The notes: generated by a model from the sequence alone, not told the origin. A stretch of DNA of 64,000 nucleotides from Setophaga petechia (GCA_024362935.1 JANCRA010000007.1:21849003-21913002), one strand, 5' to 3'. Shown: positions 12,717 through 26,000, counted from the stretch's first letter. Translations and numbers: made by a program.

Positions 12717-15206
12717 GTGTTCAGTGTGAAAGCAGGACTTCCAGAGTTGAGAACTCTTAACTTTGAAACCTGCAGTGTATTCAAGGAAATGTGGCAGATT
12801 CAGTCTCTAGGCTACCATAACATGGGCTAAGCCTACAAAGAAGTTTGAGAGCTGAACTAAGTGTAAGTACCTTACCTAGAAGTCTTGCAAGTATTATTTT
12901 TTCATAATTTTATGTTGAGAATAAACATATTCTACGTTCTACATTCATTCAGATTTATTTAATCCACAATGATTACAGCTACATATATGAAAATGAAGAC
13001 CACATGGTTTTATACATTAAATAATTGGCTGTTTAGATAAATTTCTTTATTCTAACCATGAGTATTTTATTTTAAGTGTATTTTTCCTGAGACTTATCTG
13101 CTACAAAGCCTTTTTTTCAGTCAAGGAATTCAACATTTGAGACCATGAAGCAAAACCACTGATTTTTAAAAAATCTAATTAGAGAACTGTTAACCCAACC
13201 ATATGGATAAAGGAACTTTAAATGGTCTGAACTTTACAAACGTTGGGAAGTAAGTAAGAGAAAACACATAAAAGATGGAGCGAGTAACATAATGGTATCA
13301 TTCTATGATTATTCTTAATGCAATCATCTCTCAGTCTCTGTTTCATATGGCTGATTGGTAAGACTACACACCTGAAACTGTAGATTTACTCAGTTCTTTG
13401 TGTTAGTCTCTCCTGTATCTTCTACTGTCTAAAGCCTCAGTCAGTTTTTAGCCTGATAAGAACATGCTAACCATTCCATAATGTTTGGATAAATAAAGTC
13501 CCCATGCAACATTTCTTGTGCACCTATAGGAAGAACACTGAGTTTAAAGCAACTTTCAGAAAAACAAACACACCAAGTTGATAAGGAATCTCTTATTTCT
13601 TAATAGATTATGTTCTCATTTTTCTGTCTATCAGAAAGACACCAAATCATCTTCAAAAAAACCTAACCTGGAATTGTACCCATCATCTTTTCTCAGTCCT
13701 TTTAAAGTGCAAAGTCCAACTACGATCTCCTAAGTTTATGGGTACCCTTTGGTATTCCCTTTTCCACAAGGTCATACATTTGGAGTTGTGAACTTTTTTT
13801 CTGATCCTAGAGGCCTATATGCCAAGAAAATTTTGCTTTGATTCATGGAGCCTGATTCCCCGTTGTAAAACGTTTGCAACTGCCTCAGTTGTTTTAGGAG
13901 CCCTGAGAAAGGATCCATCTCCTTTCCTTCAAAGCTTCCTGTGAAGAGGTGTCACACAGTGCTTACACAATGGGCTGGTGATATCAAGGCAAAGATGGTC
14001 CTGTAAATTATTTTGGTGTGAGTATATTTCTTCATATTTGCTGTAGTGCCCTTTATCAGAAAAATCTCCTGGAATAACAGTGGCAGGGATAGCAACTTTT
14101 TAACAGTGCAAATTAAGAGCAAATTAAACAGAGTTGTAATAGACTAATGGCTTATCTATGTGATTATTACCACTATTGTCAAAGAACTGAAACAGAAAAA
14201 GTTCCATCATGGATGGATTTAATGAGCCAACTCAGGTAATGCAGTGTTACCACAGCAATCAGACTGACTGTATGTAAAACACTTTTCCATGAATATTTTT
14301 TGAGCCTCAGTAATAATCAGTTATGCATCAGTGTAGACTGACTAACCATCCCATATATCTTGCATTACAGACTAAACAGATGGTTTTAGATCCCTCCCTT
14401 TGAAATCATTATGGCCTCTGGAGTTCAGCAATGTAGAAGAGGATAACAAATCCCAGGAATGAGGAGGATGAAACTTAGCTGTTGCTTCAAAATACAGGAG
14501 TTTAATATATGATGAATGACTCTTCATGGTTTGTATAATACCATCTGTGTGAATAGCAACTTGTGCCATAAAAATGAACAGGTTTCTAACTATCCTGATT
14601 TTCCAATGTAATACTGAAAACTCGAGGTCAGGGTTAGTTTCCTTCTTGCCTTTACAACATTTGTAGAATCGCTGTAGAATAAATTATTGAAAAGAATGAG
14701 CTAAAAGGAACTAAATACATTGAGGAATTGTGTTGACACATTGCAGTACATGAGAGTGAAACTTTATACAGAGCGAAAAACAGATTTCCTTGAAGTCAAT
14801 TGGAATTTTGCTATTGGATTCCACATTGCCAAAATGTCACTGCCAGCATAGAGTTTGGCTTTTTACCTTTAATTAATGCACCATTCATCTGTTTTCCTAC
14901 CCTTTCCCACTTATTTTCTCCTCTTCCTACTCTCCCTCTCTCCTTACCTCTCTTTGGTCCCTGTCCTATATCTGCTGCATCTGCCAGGCAGTTAAATTTT
15001 AAAATAGCTTTTCCCTTTGAAGTGCTAATACCAGCACTGCTATTTCTATAGCAAGTAACTTCACTGACTGTTGTGGTTTGCTTTTACTCTTTGTTTTGTG
15101 TGTTTGTAAGGGCATGTGTGGATTTTATGTGATTTTAAGAGTGAAGAAGTGTAAAAAATGGAAAGAAAGAAAAAAATCTCCCAATTAATTTTTATAAATG
15201 AGAGTT

Positions 15207-15360
15207 AAATCCCAGCTGCTCCACATCAGGCTGTGATTTTGTCAGATCTCATGAGCTAAGCAGGTTGAACTTGGTGAGTAATTAGATAGGAGACCTCTCA
15301 GGAAAGCCCAGGGTGCACAGAAGATTCAGGAGCTGTGAGAGTTCCTCTTCAGAAAGGGTA
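15207..15360 (+). mobile_element. 5S rRNA-derived SINE fragment (AmnSINE1/Deu-type)
   Basis: Bases about 15,211-15,320 follow the vertebrate 5S rRNA order: gtcagatctc, gagctaagcagg, a ttggtgagtaattagataggagacct block matching the 5S TGGTTAGTACTTGGATGGGAGACC region, and a cccagggtgc block near the 5S 3' end. The sequence continues past where a 5S gene would end into gattcaggag...ttcctcttcag, similar to what follows the 5S head in amniote SINE3-type elements. That favours a SINE over a plain 5S pseudogene. The internal promoter is diverged, so it is not expected to be an active pol III gene. Confidence 0.65.
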
Positions 15361-18300
15361 AATCATTGCTTGTGTTGTTCTTCCTCCATTGAATCCATGC
15401 ATGGCTATGAAACATGACAGGTCTGTGCAGAAAATCTGTTTCAGAAAATAATACTTTTAATACTTCAATGCTGCCAGAAGGTAGGAGGATGTTCTGAAAG
15501 GATCACTTTGTACACACACTCACTCACAGCCTTCAACCATCTGGCCAAGGATAGGAGCGTAGATGAACTGCACACCAGAGACAGAGCACTGGACCTTTGA
15601 TCAGTTCCAGCATGTGAAGTATTCCATTTTTGTCTATTGAGCACTTGAGCAATCACTGTTGTCTTCTGCAAGACGTCTCTTTTTGCTGTTGCATATGATA
15701 TGAATGTGTGTTTATTTTAAACTGTCCTTATGTGACCATTTTACACCGTGTTGTGCATTTATTTAGCAAAGTGAGGAAAACTGCATTCCATTCTTGGGTG
15801 TTAACCTTAAGGATTTTGTGAGTCCTGACTGACACTGTGAGATTTAGAGAGCTCAGAGGTGGACATTTTAAATACTTTTGCTTCATTCATGACTGTGTTG
15901 CATCTTCCACTTAAGTTTGTTCATTGATTTGCAGGTATAGGAAAAAAGTCACTGATTAATAATGAAATCAGAAGTGACATGTACACTGAGAAAATGAATC
16001 ACTTGCACTAAGTGGATTACTCTCAGAGTTTCCTTTGGGAAAGATAATTTGAGATAACTGTTTCCTGGTCTTTATAAGTCAGGAGTGTACTTTGAGGAGT
16101 TTAACAGTGGGTCAAAACTGGATGGCTTTTGTAAAGCTAGATCCTGTTGTATGGCTGTTTCTTTGAGATACTTCTGTTTGTTTACAAAAAACTGCAAAAT
16201 CTTATTTCCTTGAACAAGGCACTGGAGTATTTCTTCACTTCTTGCTCCAAGCTACTTTCAGTCCACTACCCCAGAAGACTCTCTCCTTTACTAAGCCTCT
16301 TTCAAGGCACCTGGGGGCAAAGTCAACAGATACCTGCCTACGTTCTCTTTATTTTTTCCTGGACTTGCTGGAGAAGAGATGTAAGTGTGTCGGGGAGGTT
16401 ACAGACACCTAAATCTTCATATAGAAATTGAGAATTAAAATATTTTTCTCCTGTATAGGAATGTCTTTGATTTAGCAGGTCCTTGGGGTATTTGAAAGGT
16501 AAATATAGCAGTCACAGCTCCCAAAGTGTAAATGAGACTTAGGGAACTTAAGGGAAGTCACACCTCTGAAAATACAGGGTGGGAATCCTGAAAATCAATT
16601 AATAATGATATGTATATTTCTAACTGAGATTTATATCTTTAATAATAGCATGTATATTAACATCTGAGATCTGCCACTCTGTCACACAGCTTTGTTACTA
16701 TGTCCAACTGCTGGTCAAAATTTGGAGATTTTTTTATTCTTTCCATTAGATAGGAGAGCTGTTAATAGAGATTGATCTTTTATTAGTGCAGTCCTATTTC
16801 TAAGAAGCAACCTTAAAAACATCTTCTTTCTTTGAGCATAGTAGAAATTATACATATTAAAAAAGCTTTTTATTTTTCAGAGATTCAACCTGCAGCAGTT
16901 TGTGCCAGCAGCCCAAAATCTGTCTAGGTTTGTTCCTCAGTACCTGTTCTTTGGCATTAATTTGACATGAGCTTCTACATATTTCCTCTCTCCATATTTA
17001 TGCATGTCCTACATGCATAGCCTACATACATTGTGTCACTTTCATTTGTATCCTTCTTAAAAAACAGCAAAACCACTCCACCCACTTCATTCTCATTTTG
17101 ACCTGGCTTTTTCAAGCTTTTGTTTTGTACAGAGATGTGTAATTGTGTTTGGGGTTTAGAGACTAAAGTCATTTCAGTTACCTGCTTCAGCAAAGGAGCA
17201 TAATGAGTTCTTACATCTATCTTAAATGAAGAGGGACAGCTATACCCAAGAGCTGCAATGAGGTTTACCTGACCCATAATTCTACAGCATTATAAACCAC
17301 ATTTCAGCTGAAACATCGGGGCTAGCAAAACAATAATGGTCTTGGTATTGTGGTGTAGTGAGTTTTCCTTCCACTGATTTCATGTCTGCTCCTTCAGTAG
17401 CAGGAACTGCACTGAGGTTCTGAAGGGCAAGCCTGCAACATGCTTTACTCTTCAGCAAATTGCACAGCTTCAGGAGGATGCTCAGAGGTTGTACACTGTA
17501 GACACCAGCCTGGTCTGCAACTTGCCCTAGCTTTGTATGGATCATTTTGGACTGTTTTCAGGGTGAGAGAACTACAACAGAAATTGCACCTTAGTTACAG
17601 TCTGCTCTGAGACTGCAAAAGGTGCAGCTCAGCTGGTCTAGCAATTTGGAGCAATATGTTTTTTTGGATCATCTAATTTCTTGCTGTGATTTTTCAGTCA
17701 CCCTTCCCATTTTCTCTCTTTCTTCAGTTCACTGCTTCTGGTGACACAATTTAAGGTAACACAATTGACATATGAGTGAGGGTATTTAAAACTGAGGGCA
17801 ATTTCAAAAATTAGAAATGATGTATATAGCAAAACGTTTCAGTTTCAAAAATTATCTACACTTTTTGGAATGCCTCAGCATTCCTTCAGGAATGACAGAA
17901 TTTCCCCTCTTTCAGAAAATAAGTATGTCATCTTACAACATTATTGGTGTCCTATCAGTATTTTGTGTCTATTGCTTTATTGCTAATAAGGATTTCTAAC
18001 AGCTTTTCTGAGTTCAGTAAGAAAAAGTCATTTCATGAAAATTAAGATTTCAGAAATTACAATCCTCAATGACCAGATAAACTTGAGAGAAAGTGCACTT
18101 CTCTGGAATATTCCAGAATTGTTACTTTATTGAATAACAGAGGTTACCTATGTCAAGCCCTGAGCTTTTATATGATACAGTTCCCTTAAGTTTTATAGAG
18201 ATTGAAATCCACATTTGTCTGCATAATCTGACTTTTATAAAGCTGAGAAGAAAAGTTCTTTGGAGAATGAGGAAAGTCGAGTCAAACTCACTCTTAATTA

Positions 18301-20632
18301 ACACTAGTGCTTTGAATTCCAAAAGATAGACCTGCCCCCTTATTTGTCAGATATTTAATTCACTGAAAATTAGTTTAAAATCAAGGCAAAAGACACTCTT
18401 TATGCCTTGAGTTTTAGTCTGTGCCTCAGACTGAAAAAAATAATCATAATTCATCTGCATCCACAGTTTCCATGCAGTAGCCAGAATTAGTCATAAATCA
18501 GACCAACTTCATGAACCTTAACAGATGAATAACTATGACCAAGGTTTAAATATTAAGCCTTGAATCAAGAAAATGTCATATGGCCTTCAGGCCAGGGATA
18601 TTTCATAGAGATGTACTATTATAATTTCCTTTTAGTTTTACTGTATCAGGATTGATTCTATCATGCAATATTCTTCCTTCAATACAATTTATTTTCTAGA
18701 AATAAACCTAGACACATGTATGCTTATATTTAATATAAGCTGCTGTAATTAAGGATTTCATGTCAAATGTGGCAAACCCTCAGAGAAAAATCAGTGAATG
18801 CAGTCCTAGCTCTGATGAATTAACTAGAAAAATTTCTTTGATTTTTGTGTGATTGAGATTTCATCCCAAGATTTAGGCAGAGATACACCAAGACCAGATG
18901 TCTAGATGTGGCAGCACTGAAACTTGAATCACAATATAAAAATAAATACTACTTGAAATGTTTTTAATGAATCTGTATCTATATAACTTCAGATGTTGTG
19001 GTAGTGGAACTATGCATCCATCTTTTCATACCAATAAGGTATCAGCAAGGATAATAATCATTTCATAGAAACATGAATTTGTACTTCAGTAAATAACAAT
19101 AATAAAAGAAATCCAGGTTTGAAGTTTTCCATACTTTGATAGTTACATAGTTCTACCACTCTCAGTGAGATGACACATGAATAAAATTGCCCAGGCAAGT
19201 GAGTTCTGTAATAAAGAACCTGGAGAGTTTCCAGAAATAGAAGAAATGAGTGAACAGCATAGAGAATAGGTCCACTCTCCCCCCTCTCCAGCCATGGTGA
19301 TTTTTCTTTGAATTGTAGTGCTAGGCCATTTTTAAGTTGGAAATGTAGCACAGCAGATAGATTACTTTTACCAGGCTACTTATGAATGGTTTTCTCCTTT
19401 GTTTTTAATTGTACTACATCTTTTTCCCAAACTCTGTAACAGTTGACAACTCATACACCATCTCATTTAGCACCTTAGCTTTCTCCAGAGTTTAACCTGG
19501 AAGCAGTCATCTGTGTGTGGGCAGCTATTGAAATGGAAGACAAGAAAACCTGTATAAAAATTGTGAAGTGGGTAAGGACCTGCAAAGGAAGAGGATTTAT
19601 GCTGAAAAGAGATAAATGGAATTTGCTAGGTTTGTTAAGGCTCAGTTAGTATTGTTTCTGTATCTCTTAATAAATTAATTCATAATCGTAGAAAATAAAA
19701 AAATGTGTAATTTGCTGTTGATTCGCAGCTTATCAATAGCACACACAAAATACTGGAGCCAAGAAATACAATACGAAAATTCAAGATTATGCACCAGAGC
19801 CAGATAAAAGCTTCTGGTATAATCTGGTAATTTGAGAGTCAGAAGTTGTATGGCATGAGAAAGACTTGTTGGCATTGAACACAGGAAAAACCAAAAACTA
19901 TTATGTAGGAAGGTCAAAAAAGAAAGTGAGGCAAAGCCCATCTTTATCAGTGCTTAAATGGGGGTGAAGAGACCATTGTGGGCACTACTAATAAGAGTTT
20001 ACTGGAATGTCATGTATAAAGCTTTGTCCACCTGTCAGAGTTTAAAAATTGCTAATTCAAATTGTAGTAGGTCATAGACATCATCAGGGAAATCCAGAAC
20101 TTGATTTATGGAAAGAGATTGAAAGAGAATCTGCTTCAACTAAAGAAAAACACGAGTGTTTTATATAAATATAGCAATAGGTGAACAGAAAAGAATAATA
20201 CTTAGAATGTTCTGGGGAGAGAAACAAATGAGACAATTTCTAATCAGGGGAGCCAGTGAGTGTTCAGGCACTGCCTTCACTAGGAAGAGGGAAATTAACT
20301 GATTTTAAGATGAAGCACTGGATTACAGAAGATGTTAGGTAATGTCTGCTAAAAAGCAGAGTTTTGGATTGGTGATTCAGAGGTTTTAATCAAGTTTCAT
20401 TTTTTTATGTTTTCAGATGAGTGCATCAGTTTTTACAGGAAACATTTGATTCTGATAAAATACTTTTTTAAAAAAAAAGTAGGCAGAAAAGTTCAATCTG
20501 CTATTATGTAATTATCTTAGGACACCAGTACCATGTGCAATGAAATAATATAGCGGATATAGTCTGTGTTACTCTATTTCTACTTAATTTTAGAAGTTAA
20601 AAATCAGCTTTATTTGTGTTCTTTTCCTACAG
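15361..20632. other. Upstream AT-rich DNA without recognisable genes
   Basis: No coding exon, RNA gene or clear transposon was seen. The longest frames (about 100 codons, such as 16,975-17,277 on the minus strand) show no known motif. Confidence 0.55.
16600..16672 (+). repeat. Imperfect direct duplication, about 33 bp, 40-bp period
   Basis: Two copies start taataatgatatgtatat (16,600) and taataatagcatgtatat (16,640). Both end in a ctgagat block. Confidence 0.6.
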
Positions 20633-20735
20633 GATTAATGGCTTCTAGTATACACAGGAACCTTCAGAATCCAGAGATGAAAATGGGAAAATCTGGAAAA
20701 AGAGGACAATTAAGATTTTTCTCTGTAGAAGGCAA
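20633..20735 (+). other. Candidate unannotated exon (103 nt) with strong splice sites
   Basis: The segment is preceded by a pyrimidine-rich acceptor (gtgttcttttcctacag, AG at 20,631-20,632) and followed by a perfect GTAAGT donor (20,736-20,741). One frame is open throughout and contains an ATG at 20,638, giving 32 codons beginning MASSIHRNLQ and ending FFSVEG plus two bases. I do not recognise the peptide. It lies 1 kb upstream of the CpG island on the HS3ST1 strand. It could be an upstream alternative 5'UTR exon, a lncRNA exon or a chance pair of sites. It cannot add residues to HS3ST1, because that frame is closed at 61,468. Confidence 0.4.
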
Positions 20736-21599
20736 GTAAGTATTATTTTTTAGAAGAAAATTCAACTGTAATTCTTATGTGCTATTGTGCTGTGTAGTCT
20801 AAATGCAGCATTCAAGTATTGAACCTAGAGATTTTTACTCCAGCTACAAGTGCAAACCACAACACAGCCTTAACTGTGGAGTTAATTATTCTTTTGTGTA
20901 TGAGCAATGCAAATCTAGAGCATAATATAAAAGGAAAATTAATGTGTCATGTAGATGAATTTTTCCCACAAAAGTGCTCTACTTTTTCACTTATTTTCTG
21001 TTTCCTCCTTACACAGCTTTAAACCTCTTTGCCTATGATTACCTATCTCAGGGCTTGTGACAATTTGGGGATCTCTCTATGTAAAGCTTATGAACTCTGT
21101 CTGCTACTTGGCAATCTCTATATATAGCTGTGTCAGCTTGGAGATTCTTTGCTAATCTAAAATCCACAAAAGGTGATTTTTGCTCCTGGCACACAATCAG
21201 TAAGGAATTGTTAAACCATGGTAATGTCCTATCCAAATACATTCCTTTGGAGTATGACAATAGGTAGGCAAACATGGTTTTACAGATGAAGTGAGGCAGT
21301 GATAAGGAAGTGATAAGTCATCTGTTCTATGCAAATTCCATCACCTGACTAGGGACCTACCTGACTAAGAAGGTAAGGTGGCATCTTGCTTGGTGTTGTA
21401 AAGTACATCTTGTATTAAATATTGGAGGGGGATGCTGGACTTGGAGGACTTCTACCTATGTTTGGAGTGGAAAATGAAGGCAGAGAAATGCAAAGGGTTT
21501 CCTGCATTTAACAGCTGTTCTGAAACCCTTAAAATCACAGTGGTCTTGTGCCCCTTCTGTGGAGAAACTCAGAGTCCAGCGTACCGCTAGTTTGACAAC

Positions 21600-22850
21600 T
21601 GGTGTTTGAAGAAATCGGCGCTGCTCTCAGAAGACAGGGCAGCAAAGCTCTGTGCCGGAGGACTGGAGAAGGAGCCGGGCTCGCTGCCTCAGCAGACCAA
21701 GGCAAGCTCACATGGACACCAATGATGTGTGGCATGGAAAAACCTGGCTCCAGCAACTGGCGCGTGGCCGAGCAGTTGTTTTCACCGAGGCTGAGGAGGG
21801 GTTTGGACACACTTGTGCAAACGAGCTTAGTCCCGCTGCCGGGATCGCGGCCGCACGGATGCCCGGGGTGCTTGTACTGCCCGGCTGGCCCCTCCGTGCC
21901 GGCAGCTCGGGCCCTGCTCCGCCGCCAAGGCACCCGGCGGGCCGCTGGCAGCCAGGAGACCAGGAGGGGCTGCAGCTCCCGTGGAGCTGAGGATGCTCCC
22001 GCTGAGCGGTGACTGCAGCCCGCCCGCTCCGTGGCGCGGAGCCTTCCCAACTTCCCACGGCTGCCTCGCCCATCCCCGCCCGGCTCCCAGCGCGGTCCCG
22101 CCGGCCGGGAGCGGGGCTGCAGCCCGGTGCCCTGTCCGGGGAGGGGAGACCCCGCCTCCCTCAGGCCGGGCAGGCACGGGCACCCGCGGGAAGCCGGGCG
22201 CGGACGCGGCATCCATCCCTCCCTCCGCGCCGGCGGAGCCCTGAGCCAGGGGCGAACTCCGGGAGAAGGGACTGTCCCGTGCGCCCTGCCTCTCCCCAGC
22301 CCCCGCGCCTGCCTCCTCCCCTGGTCACTGGGACTGATGAATTAATCATGATGTGGCTGCTGTTAATGCATTTATGTGGAGCGGGCTGTGCCAGCGGCTC
22401 GCGGCGCGGTGGGTGAGGGAGCGCGGGGAGCGCGGCCCCTCCGCTCCGCTCCGCTCGGCCGCGGCGCTCTCCATGGCTCCGGAGGAGGTAATGGGAGTCG
22501 GGACGCGCTCCCCGTCCCCGGCAGCCAGGGAAGGGGCAGGGCGGAGGGGGCGCGGCAGGGCAGCTCCAACTTGCCGGCAGGGGGACAGGAAGGCTCGGGT
22601 TGCCGCGGGAGGTGTGCGGGGTGTGTTCGCTTCGCGTCCCCGAGATTCCCCCAAATCCTGCCCGTGGTTTAAAAATCGCTCTCTTGGCATAAGTGCGCGG
22701 GAGCCAGGCTCACTCTACCGCCGCTGACGCTGTCGAAATCGCTGTGGCTCCAGCAGTAACAACAGCGAGCCCCCTCCCCGCATCCCTCCCTCCTTCCCTC
22801 CCTCCGCCGGGTCACCCGCTCCTCGTGAGGAACCGAACGCTGATATTCCA
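21600..22850 (+). promoter_or_regulatory. CpG island, likely HS3ST1 promoter region
   Basis: This is the only GC-rich block in the window, with dense CpG (for example 22,080-22,240 and 22,380-22,480) against AT-rich flanks. It holds CCGCT repeats at 22,440-22,455, GC-box-like strings around 22,535-22,560 and a CT-rich tract at 22,783-22,806. CpG islands mark vertebrate promoters, and this one lies upstream of HS3ST1 on the same strand with no other gene in between. Many overlapping long frames here (up to 225 codons on either strand) follow from stop-codon scarcity in GC-rich DNA and are not called as genes. The assignment to HS3ST1 is inference from position. Confidence 0.75.
22380..22487 (+). 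other. Candidate non-coding first exon of HS3ST1 (start uncertain)
   Basis: Within the CpG island, GGAGGAG|GTAATG gives a plausible 5' splice site after 22,487. The preceding ATG GCT CCG GAG GAG (22,473-22,487) would splice in phase onto the upstream ORF at 61,394 and lengthen it by five codons. The transcription start is not visible. Competing donors include GGGAG|GTGTGC (after 22,611) and CGAAA|GTGAGG (after 22,879). Confidence 0.35.
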
Positions 22851-22984
22851 TTAGCTTCATCTTCCCCGCTTACGCGAAAGTGAGGAAGACTTGCTAATTA
22901 ATTATCATACGAGGGAATGATGTCTGCAGGAAGGAAAAAATACCCCGTTGCACCTGCTCCGCCGAGACTTGTCATCTGAATCTG

Positions 22985-23035
22985 GAGGAGAGCTATAAAT
23001 CATGTAAAGTGTTCGCGGTGGAGTCGGCTTCTTCT
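22985..23035 (+). promoter_or_regulatory. TATA-like element just downstream of the CpG island
   Basis: GCTATAAATC has TATAAA at 22,994-22,999, in an otherwise mixed-composition stretch at the island edge. A start about 30 nt downstream (near 23,025) would be possible, with a weak donor CTCAG|GTCAGA after 23,105. This is a motif match only. Confidence 0.25.
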
Positions 23036-26000
23036 GAGAGCTGTAGGATTATGTATCCAAATGCTGAATTTATATTTCCCACTAGGAAAAGACTGAAACT
23101 CAGGTCAGATATAAACTACATAATTTCATTTAAAACAAAACTGTAGTTATTTATTGTAATTCTAGAGGGGGTTTTTCTTCTCCCCTGATTAAATAGAAAG
23201 TACTATTAGAGCATGTAGTAATGATTTACACGTTACAGTCTGAAATCTCTTGCAGAGTTGGAGGTGGTGGAGTGTAAGGACGGTGTTTTAGAACCACATA
23301 TGTCCTCTTATTTTTGCCACATGAAAAGACTGAGAATAACCAGACTGGTTTACCTTGTTTTTAGTGTGCACAAACCCATATTTTCTGAGATACAGGATGG
23401 GGAAAACTTGGACAAGGGATAGCACAACTTCCATTGAAAATGTTGGCTTTCTCAACTACAGCAACTAAAATCTGTGTGATGTCTCCTTTGATTATTTTCA
23501 CCATTTGAAAAACTTTAAAAATGTCAAAAGCTACTTCCAAGAATTTCACTTACTGCCTCTAAGGCAATACAGTAATTGTTTTTGATGCTTGCCTGCTAAA
23601 TGAACTGGGGATGAGATGAACTGGGGAGACCTACTGTTCAGTAAGATGTTTGTGTTATTCATGTGCCAGGTATTTCATCACAAAATACAAAATGACAGCT
23701 TTAGTCTGATGAGATAATGGTTTTATATTATAGAAATTATTCATACTTAATTTTGTGACTTTTCATATATTTCACTAGGTTTGTTGCTGGCGAAACTAGA
23801 CTGAGGTTTTGTCATTTCAAATGGAACTGATTTAGACTGGGGTTAATTGCTTTAGTAGCCTAGCATATTTTTGACTAAACTGTGAGTGGCAAATATTACT
23901 AATTTTTTTTGTTCCACTTATGTAAAAATACTGCTTTTTGATTAAAAAGATGTTATGTGTTATAGATTAATCTGGTACATTGCTTCAGAATGAGGAAACT
24001 AAGGAATTTGTGGGCTTTGACAGAATGTGTGATTTGCAAGTTTCATAAGTTGTGAGCTTATTGTAAAAGTGTGTGTATGTGTGTGGCAAAAGACTGCTAT
24101 GCTAGTAGAAGAAACTAATAATAACCCAGAAATCTGTGAGGTAAGCAAGAACATATGAGCCAGGCTAACCACTCAATATGCTTACTTTTAAAGCAAGCCT
24201 GGATGCAGTAGTTTTCACATCACTGTTCTACACAACAAAATAAGGGAGACAAAAATAAGCACAAGCCAGAAATAAAGACAAAAATCTAAAAGGAGATTAG
24301 ATTCTGTAGTCAGGTGGGGAAAAACATTTGGAAATCAAGACTTTCTGTCAAATCCAAGAGTGCAGGTCATTGTTAAAAGAAATCATACTCACATACACAG
24401 CATTTTTATGGCATTTAAGGTGGAAGCGTTGGTCTAGACTATAACCAACCAATTAAAAGAGATTCAGTTGTTGATAATCCAGTTTGTCACCAAATAAGAG
24501 ATGGTAGAGGTCAAATGACAGTCAATAAAAGTGGAGTTAATCTTTGAACTTGGAACAGGAGAATAATTTGGTTTTTTTTTCCAAATCTTCTGTGTCTAAC
24601 TGGAAATGCTCTCATGGATACCAGTCCACAAAGTGGTCAAAATTTATTAAATAGTGAACGTTTATTGTTCTGAGATACCATTATAATAGAAATACTTTTT
24701 TTTCTGTGTAACTGGCATTCTTCTGGCCAGTGCTTTGGCTTTGCACGTCATAAATGAAATATGGGAGTTCTGATTTGGGGTTTGAACAATATATGTCACT
24801 GTGTAAATTTCAGTCTAGTGTATGTTTTTGTTTGGCTGTCAAGCATTGGATTCACTTATATTGGAAAACATTTGCTTCATTTCTATAAGAAAATGTAAAA
24901 AATCATTTGTCAGCCAGAAGGAGGTAGGGAAATGTGTTCAAACCCACCAGATTTTATTGGCCTTACAGTACTGACTTGTGTTTGGGGATTGTGGGGTTGG
25001 TGAATGACAGACCCACCTACATTTTCAACATTTGCAGCAAGCTGAGCATGCTTTTTGGGTCAGGAAAGCACAGTGCTGCTTGTTTATTGATGGACACATC
25101 TTTGAAAGGAGCTGAATGGAGAAGAGTTGGCTGTCTACAACATTGCTCAATATTCACTGCTGCTATACAAATGATTATGTGACAACTGGCCAGTAGCTAT
25201 AGATCTGTGAATTCGCCCTCTCTCTTTTCTGTAGCTGTTTTTGCTTTACCCGCTGCCATAGAAAGCTTCTGAAAGGGTTGTTCAATGATTAACGCGTTAC
25301 CATGTTATAAAGGGTGGGGATAATTGTATGTCTTAACAGACAGGTTAAATTACATGATTCTGAATAGTGACAGCGTTTGAGGTGTATTTGTTTGGAGTAC
25401 AATCAAATTGTCTCTTTGACTCTTTATATAGTAAGCAGGAATCGATTAAACTGGCCAGGAGGACAAATATTTAATGAAGACTCAAAGAGGCAATATAATT
25501 TCTGTATGTTTGGAGTGCACTGCTCTGTTTAGGTCCTGATCAAATCTTCTTATCTCAAGGAAGTCTTCTAGTCACCTGCTTTGATGCAGTATTTCATAAA
25601 ACCATTTAAGCTAGAGGGGTAGGAGTTTAAGTCTTAAGATTGTTTTCTCTTAAAAATAAAAATTGCATGAGGTCCTCTCACAGCCATAGTTGAACTTTAG
25701 TGGTAATAGTGTGAGCAAGAAGTCTGGGAAGCAGTGGAGCAGAACCAGGAGCAGTTGATCACAGTAGTAATTCCAGACTGAAGAAAAGACCTTTCTGAGC
25801 TAAACACTAATCTTATCTAACTTCAGTTATAAAATCATCACGGTCTACCTTTAAGTACATCACCCTGTTGCTCTTTCTGGATATTTCAAAAGAGATTTCA
25901 AAACCTCTCTCCTAATGCTTAGAGCTTTCTTTGAACTTTCAACTGAAATATATTCTTTGATTCCAAATTTTTAATCTCGCTATACTGTTATTTTAAACCA

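Larger units (their letters stand above)
1..15206. other. Upstream AT-rich DNA without recognisable genes
   Basis: All reading frames are short, lack recognisable domains and are not flanked by consistent splice signals. Only the simple repeats and the 12.7-kb hairpin listed separately stand out. The gene-poor character fits a long HS3ST1 5' flank. Confidence 0.6.

Noticed and set aside
13285..13315. tatcattctatgattattc, resembling the CR1 terminal repeat
   Set aside because: No CR1 body sequence lies on either side. A short match in AT-rich DNA is likely chance.
21535..22727. Long overlapping reading frames on both strands (up to 225 codons) in the GC-rich block
   Set aside because: Open frames occur in nearly every frame at once, as expected where stop codons are rare. 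The Pro/Arg/Gly/Ala-rich translations have no recognisable domain.
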